DNA of 12,472 bases, taken from Thermoplasmata archaeon (GTDB taxonomy: Archaea > Thermoplasmatota > Thermoplasmata > Lutacidiplasmatales > UBA184). This document shows, piece after piece, positions 7,388-12,472 of the stretch. Position 1 is the first letter of the stretch, and each line of letters starts with the position of its first letter. Both the position numbers and the translations under genes were made by a program. The stretch lies in NCBI GenBank assembly GCA_021848165.1, contig JAJZMW010000099.1:1-12472 (forward strand), written 5' to 3'. The notes under the pieces are model-generated. The model did no database searches, had not been told where the DNA came from, and saw only the letters and a list, made by a program, of their open reading frames with translations.

Positions 7388-8308
7388 GTGGCGCGGGAGC
7401 CTTGGCCGGAGCCCACGGTCGAGGGGTCGGCCGCGATCGCCGGCCACTCGATGTACTATCGCATCTGCGGCGACCCGAACGCCCCCGCGACGGTCCTCTG
7501 CATCCACGGAGGGCCGGGCGCGACGCACGATTACCTGCGGCCGCTCGCAGACCTCGCGCGGAGCGGCTATCGCGTCGTTTTCTTCGACCAGCTCGGCTGC
7601 GGCCGGTCGACCCGGATCACCGATACGGCGCTCTTCACGGTGGAGCACCATCTGAGCGAGGTGGACGCGCTCCGCCGCTCCCTCGACCTGGGTCGGGTCC
7701 ATCTGTTCGGCTCGAGTTATGGAGGTGCCCTCGCGCTGCGCTACGCGATCGACCATCCGGCCGCGGTCCGTTCGGTCGTCACGGCCGGCGGGCTGGCGAG
7801 CATCCCCTTGACGGTCGCGGAGGAGCGCAAGTGGATCGACGAACTTCCCGCCTCCGTGCGCGCGACGCTTCGGCGCGGCGAGGAGGAGGGCGACTTCGAC
7901 TCCCCCGAGTATCGTGCCGCCATGATGGAGTTCTACCGGCGGCATGTCTGCCGTCTCCCCGTCTGGCCCGAGGAGGTCCAATACTCGTTCGACCAGATGA
8001 GCGAGCCGGTCTACCGCTACATGAACGGCCCGAACGAGTTCACCATCGTCGGGACGATCCGCGATCTCGACTTCTCCGATCGTCTCCGGGAGATCCGGGC
8101 GCCCACGCTCGTCACCGGCGGACGGTACGACGAGGTGAGCCCGACCGTGGCGCGCGCGATCGCCGCGAGGGTTCCGAACGCGGAGCTCGCGATCTTCAAC
8201 GCGAGCTCGCACATGCCGTTCTGGGAGGAGCGCGCCCTCTACCTTGCCCGGGTCACCGAGTTCCTGCGCCGCGCCGACGCGGCCAGGTCCCTTCGACCGC
8301 CCCTCTAG
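7388..8308 (+). CDS. pip: Proline iminopeptidase, tricorn-interacting factor F1 type
   Basis: A 306-residue alpha/beta-hydrolase of peptidase family S33 that removes N-terminal proline and other residues from short peptides, downstream of the proteasome or tricorn protease. Visible are the oxyanion motif HGGPG (40-44), DQLGCGRS (67-74), the nucleophile elbow GSSYGG with Ser110, the GRYDEV motif with Asp248, and SSHMPFWEE with His275, giving a complete triad. The cap contains MNGPNEFTI; Glu217 there and Glu249 match the residues that hold the substrate N terminus in F1 enzymes. The length and the SGGLAS-like, IPLTVAEE and VYRYMNGP segments follow Thermoplasma F1 closely. The GTG start is supported by a TATA-like box 25 nt upstream. 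It has no signal peptide and should be cytosolic. It lies 22 nt after the GH15 gene, but a functional link is not obvious. Confidence 0.95.
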   Translation: MAREPWPEPTVEGSAAIAGHSMYYRICGDPNAPATVLCIHGGPGATHDYLRPLADLARSGYRVVFFDQLGCGRSTRITDTALFTVEHHLSEVDALRRSLDLGRVHLFGSSYGGALALRYAIDHPAAVRSVVTAGGLASIPLTVAEERKWIDELPASVRATLRRGEEEGDFDSPEYRAAMMEFYRRHVCRLPVWPEEVQYSFDQMSEPVYRYMNGPNEFTIVGTIRDLDFSDRLREIRAPTLVTGGRYDEVSPTVARAIAARVPNAELAIFNASSHMPFWEERALYLARVTEFLRRADAARSLRPPL

Positions 8309-8458
8309 GTCGGCGGGGTCTACCAGCTCCCAATCGAGGCGCTCCCGGCCGCGTGGACCGGACCGAGCGGGAGGACCTCCGGACCGATCCCCGGCTTCCC
8401 CCGATTCCGCCCCCCTGGCCCGCACCCCTCACGGAGCGCAAGTCCGGCTTCGGCACTC

Positions 8459-8489
8459 CGGAGTCGTTGATCGAGCCAACAGGACTCCG
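8459..8489 (+). other. Long hairpin in gene-free stretch
   Basis: CGGAGTC (8459-8465) pairs fully with GACTCCG (8483-8489), and inside it GTTG (8466-8469) pairs with CAAC (8477-8480). The result is 11 base pairs with a 2-nt AG bulge and the 7-nt loop ATCGAGC. A second small hairpin follows at 8501-8517 (CCGCC/GGCGG, 7-nt loop GATCGAA). Both loops contain ATCGA. They could belong to a non-coding RNA on either strand, to a 3' structure of pip mRNA, or be chance pairing in GC-rich DNA. No poly-T follows, so a simple terminator is not indicated. Confidence 0.35.
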
Positions 8490-8876
8490 CGGTCATTGTC
8501 CCGCCGATCGAAGGCGGTGCGGTGGGGGATGCGACGCGCCGCCCGCTCACCCCATAGGCCCCTTCGACTCGGGAGGAATCGGGTCGGGCGCTCCGGTGCA
8601 AAGAGATTCCCAGGGGGAACCCGCGGCTCACTCCTATCCGCACGCACGGTACGCAGCGTCCGGCGGGGGAGGCTCTGAGAGGATCGGGCCGAGCTTCCTG
8701 CGCTCGGGTCAGCGTCCGGGACGGACGTTCGTCGTCGAATCGCCGTTCGCCGAGAGCCGGACGGGGAGCGATGGCCCTCGGATGCACGGAACGGGAGATC
8801 GTCGGTGCGAAAGGGCGAACCCCGGCGGCGGCGCGTCGGGAGCCGGGCTCGGGTGAACTCCGCTCGAACGCGTGCT

Positions 8877-8883
8877 CAAATAG
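8877..8883 (+). promoter_or_regulatory. Possible TATA-like box of amt
   Basis: CAAATAG is the most AT-rich site before amt. It predicts transcription from about 8906 and a leader of about 31 nt before the ATG at 8937. No clear Shine-Dalgarno motif lies in that leader. Confidence 0.4.
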
Positions 8884-8936
8884 CCGCACCCGTCCCCGTT
8901 CATCGCCGCCCGCCGGCGAAGCGTGGGTCTCCTCGC

Positions 8937-10253
8937 ATGCCCGTGAACCTTCTCAACAACCTTTGGATCCTCCTCGCGGCCCTCCTCGTCTTCACGATGA
9001 CGATCGGGGTCGGCTTCCTGGAGGTGGGAGAGCTCGGGGGGGACCGATGGCGCAGCTTGCTGAAGACGACGCTCATGACGTGCGCCGCGCTCGCGCTGAT
9101 GGCATTCCTCGGATTCGACCTCGCTTTCGCCCCGACCGTCGGGAACGGGCTCATCGGCAACCCGGCGTTCCTGCCGCCGTTCCTCGGAGCGTTCGACACC
9201 TCGACCGCCGGCCTGCTCACCGGGGTCTGGTGGTCGACCGCGTCGACCACGGGTCTTGCGCTCGGTCCGTACTTCCTGTTCGAGACCGCGTTCGCCGCGG
9301 TGACCTTCGCGTTGGTCGGCGTCGTGATGGTCCGGAAGGTAAAGCTGCGCGCGGTCGCGCTCTTCGCGATCCCCTACTTCCTGCTGATCTGGACGCTGCC
9401 CGCGGCGTGGATCTGGAACCCGTCCGGATGGCTGGCCCGGCTTGGCATGGTCGACTTCGCGGGGGGGCTCGTCGTCCACGCGGCGGCCGGCACCGCCGGT
9501 CTCGCGGTCCTGGTCCAGATCTGGCACGAGGAGAAGGCCCGGGGGCTCCGCTCGAGCCCCCCGATACCCACCCGCACCGATCCCACGTGGCTCACGCTCG
9601 CGGTCCTCCTGCTGTGGATCGGCTGGTTCGGCTTCAACCCGGGGAGCGTCCTCGCCTTCAACACCGAGACGACCGTAGTCGTCCTGACGACGTTCCTCGC
9701 CGCCTCACTCTCGTTCCTGTCGCTCATGGGGTGCCGCTTCTGGCAGACACGTCAGGACCCCGGATACGTTTACTCCGCCAACGGGATCCTGATGGGGCTG
9801 ATCGTCATCACGCCCCTCGCGGGGTTCGTCAGTCCGCTGAGCGCGGCGATCCTCGGCGTCGCGTGCGGCCCGCTCTTCCTCCTCGGCGAGTGGCTGTTCG
9901 GCCGACTCCGGTGGCTCGCCGACCCGATCGGGCTGCTGCCCGGGCACTTCCTCGGCGGCCTATTCGGCCTCGGCATGATCGCCTTCTTCGCCCAGTCGCC
10001 GTTCGCGACGGCGTCGGGGTACCCGTCGTTGCCGACCGGCTTGTTCTTTGGCGGGGGTTGGGCGGCCGTGCACCAACTGGGGGTCGAGGCGTTCGGCGCC
10101 GTCGTGGTCCTGGCCGTCGTCTTCGCGCTGTCGTTCGCAAGCATTTGGCTCATCGCGCGGGCTCTCGGAGGGATTACCCGGCCCGGGGGACGCGGAGAGG
10201 AGCCGGCGTCGCCCGCGCCCGAACCGATCGCGGCTCCGGCGCGGGCGGACTGA
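8937..10253 (+). CDS. amt: Amt-family ammonium transporter, divergent
   Basis: A 438-residue membrane protein with about eleven hydrophobic helices that follows the Amt fold from end to end. It has both pore histidines: H181 in DFAGGLVVHAAAG and H337 in LLPGHFLGG. The conserved Asp173, IGWFGFNPGS (228-237), and two phenylalanines of the FLFETAF segment (115, 119; gate positions) are also present. It should conduct ammonium or ammonia across the cytoplasmic membrane. Divergent points: the first helix ends FLEVGEL instead of the common FYGGL, and the Asp that usually lies five residues before the second His reads Gly (332). The C-terminal tail is short and Pro/Ala/Glu-rich. No glnK gene is adjacent. 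ATG 8937 is chosen because the Arg-rich in-frame extension to 8805 is unlike the family and mostly upstream of the predicted transcription start. Confidence 0.88.
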   Translation: MPVNLLNNLWILLAALLVFTMTIGVGFLEVGELGGDRWRSLLKTTLMTCAALALMAFLGFDLAFAPTVGNGLIGNPAFLPPFLGAFDTSTAGLLTGVWWSTASTTGLALGPYFLFETAFAAVTFALVGVVMVRKVKLRAVALFAIPYFLLIWTLPAAWIWNPSGWLARLGMVDFAGGLVVHAAAGTAGLAVLVQIWHEEKARGLRSSPPIPTRTDPTWLTLAVLLLWIGWFGFNPGSVLAFNTETTVVVLTTFLAASLSFLSLMGCRFWQTRQDPGYVYSANGILMGLIVITPLAGFVSPLSAAILGVACGPLFLLGEWLFGRLRWLADPIGLLPGHFLGGLFGLGMIAFFAQSPFATASGYPSLPTGLFFGGGWAAVHQLGVEAFGAVVVLAVVFALSFASIWLIARALGGITRPGGRGEEPASPAPEPIAAPARAD

Positions 10254-10646
10254 TCCTCCGCTGGCCCATCGACGCAGGGATCGTCCCGGTCATCCTCCCG
10301 AACTCCGTCCTGGGAACTCGCGTTGCCGGAGGTGACGACCTCGACGCTCTCGGTCGGCCGGCGGGTCGCGGCGATCGATGAGGCGTTCGCCGTTCCGCCC
10401 CCCACGCGGCCCGCGAGGATCCCGCATCGTCCCCCGATCCTCAAACGGGGCCGTCGCCCTCGCGGGGACGAACTCGATCGAGATCTCGCCCGCGTCCGCG
10501 GCGATCGTCTGGGCACGGACGTCAACGGCGATGGATGGGGGGGGGCGGCCGCTCGCGTTTGACCCGATCGTCCCCGCGGTCCGGGGGTACGAACGGGGAG
10601 CCGATAAACCGGCCCCCGGTCCTCCGATCGCGAGGTTTCTCGGTCC
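10254..10646 (+). other. Gene-free stretch between amt and the next membrane gene (393 nt)
   Basis: No gene can be supported. The minus strand around 10415-10530 has a stretch with coding-like codon use (ADAGEISIEFVPARATAPFE) but no start codon or family match. A different minus-strand frame looks better around 10290-10400. Nine consecutive G residues lie at 10537-10545. A GATAAA-type box lies at the right end. It may be decayed coding sequence or simply GC-rich spacer. Confidence 0.5.
10603..10609 (+). promoter_or_regulatory. TATA-like box upstream of the first unknown membrane gene
   Basis: GATAAAC stands out in GC-rich surroundings and resembles the box before the last gene (GATAAAG at 11670). 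It predicts transcription from about 10632, leaving a leader of about 15 nt before the GTG at 10647. Confidence 0.5.
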
Positions 10647-11633
10647 GTGTTCGCGGGGCTTACCGAGATCGCCTCGTCGAACCTGCCGCTCGCCCTCGTG
10701 GCGGCCGCGATGGTCTCGCTGAACGTCTACATTCTGTACCGGCTTTTCCGCGACCGCGAACGCCCCCAGTTCTCCACGATGGTCCTGGCCGGGGCCTTCC
10801 TTCTCTCGCAGCTCGTCTTCTGGGCCGGACTGGCCTACTACCTCGAGTCGCCCACGGTCGGAGGGTTCGTGGTCTTCGCGCTCGCCGCCCAGGCGATGAT
10901 GGTTCCGGTGGGCCTCTGGTTCGTGACGATCGTCTTCGAAGAGTCGGAGAACGTGGTGCAACCCCGGGCGGCCTGGCCGGTCGGGTTGACGGTCCTGGTC
11001 TTCGGCAACGAGCTCTTCATGAGCTGGACGTTCGTCGCTCTCGTGCCGGGAGCTCTCCCGTCGTCCATCCACTCGATCTCCGCCGTCGGGCAGGTGGTGG
11101 TCGTCTCGCTCGGATCCCTCTGGTATTACTGGCCGATGGGGATCACGATGGCGATCCTCCTTCGGTGGTCTCGGTTCACCGGGCCCGACGCTCGAGCGCT
11201 CGCCGCCCTCACGGCGACCGCGTTCGTGGCGCCGTGGGCGTTCGAGCAACCGCTCGTCGGCGCGATCGCGATGTCGGTCATCATGGTCGCCGGGGCGTTC
11301 GTCCTCTGGCAGGGGATGACCGTCCGATCCGCGGTCCCCGGGTCGCTCCTCCTCCGAGCGAGCGTCGGCGCCTCCTTCCTCGCGATGTCGCTCAGCTGGA
11401 TCGCCTCCTACCTGCTGCTCCCCCCGTCCTGGGGGTTCGCGCCGTTTGCCGGAGTGATGGCGGCGGTGATGATCGGGGAGTCGTATTTCCTCATCCGGGG
11501 CCTCCTCGAGCGGGAGTTCGGTCGATCGGCCCCCCACGCGAGCGCGGCCGACCGATCCCACGCATGGACCCCCCCTTCGCCCGGCCTCCGGGGGGTCAAC
11601 GAAACCGCCCCCCGGGACGGCGGGGTCCCGTAG
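10647..11633 (+). CDS. Multi-helix membrane protein of unknown function
   Basis: Not recognised. The 328-residue product has eight or nine hydrophobic segments (about 12-34, 43-65, 71-95, 110-134, 146-172, 185-222, 238-258, 263-284) and a polar Ser/Pro/His-containing tail of about 40 residues. Polar or aromatic residues inside or near helices include FGNELFMSW (119-127), a His in SSIHSIS (142), WYYWPMG (159-165) and PWAFEQP (196-202), which could line a pore or bind a cofactor. There is no Walker motif, haem CXXCH or transporter signature. Third-position GC is high and the frame intact, so it is a real gene. The GTG start is preceded by GATAAAC. It lies 64 nt before another unknown membrane gene on the same strand, and the two may work together. 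Confidence 0.8.
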   Translation: MFAGLTEIASSNLPLALVAAAMVSLNVYILYRLFRDRERPQFSTMVLAGAFLLSQLVFWAGLAYYLESPTVGGFVVFALAAQAMMVPVGLWFVTIVFEESENVVQPRAAWPVGLTVLVFGNELFMSWTFVALVPGALPSSIHSISAVGQVVVVSLGSLWYYWPMGITMAILLRWSRFTGPDARALAALTATAFVAPWAFEQPLVGAIAMSVIMVAGAFVLWQGMTVRSAVPGSLLLRASVGASFLAMSLSWIASYLLLPPSWGFAPFAGVMAAVMIGESYFLIRGLLEREFGRSAPHASAADRSHAWTPPSPGLRGVNETAPRDGGVP

Positions 11634-11669
11634 GAGCCGGCGGACCGTCCCGGGTTCCTACACGGGACC

Positions 11670-11676
11670 GATAAAG
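11670..11676 (+). promoter_or_regulatory. TATA box of the last membrane gene
   Basis: GATAAAG has its centre about 25 nt before the ATG at 11698, so the transcript is probably leaderless. It matches the GATAAAC before the preceding gene, and both are preceded by CC, which suggests similar promoter strength for the two. Confidence 0.6.
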
Positions 11677-11697
11677 GGCCCCCCGCATCTCGACCCG

Positions 11698-12472
11698 ATG
11701 GCGTCGGGTTCCCAGGCTCCCAGCCTCATGCAGATGGGGGGGTCCGTCTTCCTGTTCCCGGCGACGCGAGAGGCGCTGCGCCGCCGGTGGACCCTGCCGC
11801 TGGCCGTCCTCATCGCGAGCCTGTTCGGTCTCGCTTCGATGGTGATGGGGGGGATGCTGGTGATCGCCCGGACCGGCCAGCCGGGCACCACGGTCTATCT
11901 TCTGACGGGGGGGTCGGCCCCCTGGTGGAACTATCCGGGGCTCTTGATCACCTTCCCCAATGCGACGATCGCCCTCCCGTTCTTTGCGACGATCACGATG
12001 ATCATCGTCTCGATCGGGGGCGGCCTCGGACTGACGGTCGCGACCGTCCTCTGGGTCCGTCTTCTCCACCAGCGGCGGGCCCAGGCCGCGGGGTCGGCGG
12101 CCCTCGGGTCCCTCGCCGGTCTGACGCCGGCGTTCCTCGCCTTGGCGACGATCGGGGCGTGCTGCTCGATCACTGCGTCGACCGCCGCCGGATTGGGCGT
12201 CGTCTCGCAGGCCTCGGGCGCCAACGCCTACGATCTCCTCGCCAACAATTGGTACCTCGGCGTCTTCCAGATGGTGGTCCTCGGGATCGCCCTCCTGGCG
12301 CACGAAGCGATCTTGCAGACCTACGGTCCGCTGCTGGGCATCACGACCCCGTGGTCGCGCGCGGGGGGGGCAACGCCGGTCCCGGGGAACGGCGAATCGG
12401 TCCGGCGATCGATCGCCCGCGCGCTCCTGCGCGTCGCGCTCTTGATCGGGGGGATCCTCTGGGCGCTGGCCG
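11698..12472 (+). CDS. Multi-helix membrane protein of unknown function, 3' end outside window
   Basis: The frame opens at ATG 11698 (MASGSQAPSLMQMGG) and runs 258 codons to the right edge without a stop. I do not recognise the family. Helices are visible at about residues 33-56, 92-121, 138-170, 186-205 and from 238 on. Features inside or beside helices are the Met cluster SMVMGGM (47-53) and a Cys pair in ATIGACCSITAST (150-162); a WWNYPG loop lies at 76-81. Paired Cys and Met in helices can bind copper or other soft metals, but this is only a suggestion. An Arg-rich patch (28-30) precedes helix 1, which puts the N terminus inside by the positive-inside rule. A run of eight G at 12363-12370 lies in a loop and the helix after it is still in frame. 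The start is well supported by the TATA box 25 nt upstream. Confidence 0.75.
   Translation, partial: MASGSQAPSLMQMGGSVFLFPATREALRRRWTLPLAVLIASLFGLASMVMGGMLVIARTGQPGTTVYLLTGGSAPWWNYPGLLITFPNATIALPFFATITMIIVSIGGGLGLTVATVLWVRLLHQRRAQAAGSAALGSLAGLTPAFLALATIGACCSITASTAAGLGVVSQASGANAYDLLANNWYLGVFQMVVLGIALLAHEAILQTYGPLLGITTPWSRAGGATPVPGNGESVRRSIARALLRVALLIGGILWALA

Larger units (their letters stand above)
8309..8936 (+). other. Gene-free stretch between pip and amt (628 nt)
   Basis: No protein family or good coding frame is visible on either strand. The open frames here are Arg/Ser/Pro-rich and lack the strong third-position GC of the neighbouring genes. It contains two adjacent hairpins (8459-8489 and 8501-8517) and a TATA-like CAAATAG near its end. 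I found no tRNA, and no RNase P or SRP RNA core motifs. Confidence 0.6.

Noticed and set aside
5286..7655. Long plus-strand open frame (789 codons) over the GH15 gene in another frame
   Set aside because: The overlapping frame carries all GH15 motifs; this one is Arg/Pro/Gly-rich without any.
8320..8889. Minus-strand open frame (189 codons) in the pip-amt spacer
   Set aside because: Arg/Ser/Pro-rich, no family resemblance, weak third-position GC, no promoter at the right distance. The last 60 codons look slightly better but not enough to call.
8309..8936. RNase P RNA or SRP RNA
   Set aside because: Checked both strands for the RNase P conserved GAGGAAAGUCC and ACAGAA regions and the SRP GUCAGG/GGAAG/AGCA core. 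A minus-strand GACAATGACCGC near 8490 only superficially resembles the P RNA region, and the partner motifs are missing.
8805..8936. Upstream in-frame start of amt
   Set aside because: The 44-residue extension is Arg-rich, not Amt-like, and lies mostly upstream of the predicted transcription start.
10290..11561. Minus-strand open frame (423 codons) antisense to the first unknown membrane gene
   Set aside because: Over the gene it is Arg/Asp/His/Glu-rich repeat-like sequence, typical of the antisense of hydrophobic codons. Only the part in the gene-free stretch is worth noting.

Overview
The window is a very GC-rich stretch of an archaeal chromosome. Four things point to an archaeon: a translation initiation factor aIF5B ending in the typical FWG tail, a transcription factor B, AT-rich TATA-like boxes 25-27 nt before GTG/ATG starts (the layout of leaderless archaeal transcripts), and a proline iminopeptidase matching tricorn-interacting factor F1 of Thermoplasma motif by motif. 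The F1-type peptidase and the style of the small membrane-anchored protein favour a GC-rich member of Thermoplasmatota. That placement is an inference; there is no rRNA here to confirm it.

Layout: (1) 1-1233, the 3' two thirds of infB (aIF5B), plus strand, running in from the left edge. (2) 1252-1905, minus strand, a two-helix membrane-anchored protein of unknown function, divergent from (3) tfb at 2014-2961; each has its own TATA box in the 108-nt gap. (4) 3083-4231, a histone-deacetylase/AcuC-family hydrolase, possibly preceded by a 24-codon leader ORF overlapping its start as ATGA. (5) 4228-5319, minus strand, a cysteine-cluster (YkgJ-like) protein, convergent with the deacetylase and sharing one CTAG as both stop codons. 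(6) 5443-7365, a GH15 glucoamylase/trehalase-type glycoside hydrolase, then (7) 7388-8308, proline iminopeptidase F1, with its own TATA box lying over the GH15 stop codon. (8) 8309-8936, a gene-free stretch with two neighbouring hairpins and a likely amt promoter. (9) 8937-10253, a divergent Amt-family ammonium transporter. (10) 10254-10646, a second gene-free stretch with a nine-G run and weak coding-like frames. (11) 10647-11633 and (12) 11698 to the right edge, two unrecognised multi-helix membrane proteins, each behind a GATAAA-type promoter; the second runs off the window and has no stop.

How the genes relate: the left half is core information processing (aIF5B, TFB) with a deacetylase that could act on small molecules or proteins. 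The centre is catabolic: sugar release from trehalose or glucans, and removal of N-terminal proline or other residues from short peptides. The right half is membrane transport: an ammonium channel followed by two membrane proteins whose function cannot be read from sequence. Most genes seem to have individual promoters, so this looks like a run of single-gene units rather than one operon. No CRISPR array, insertion sequence, tRNA or rRNA was seen. The least explained part is the right end: the divergent Amt, its two flanking gene-free stretches and the two unknown membrane proteins.
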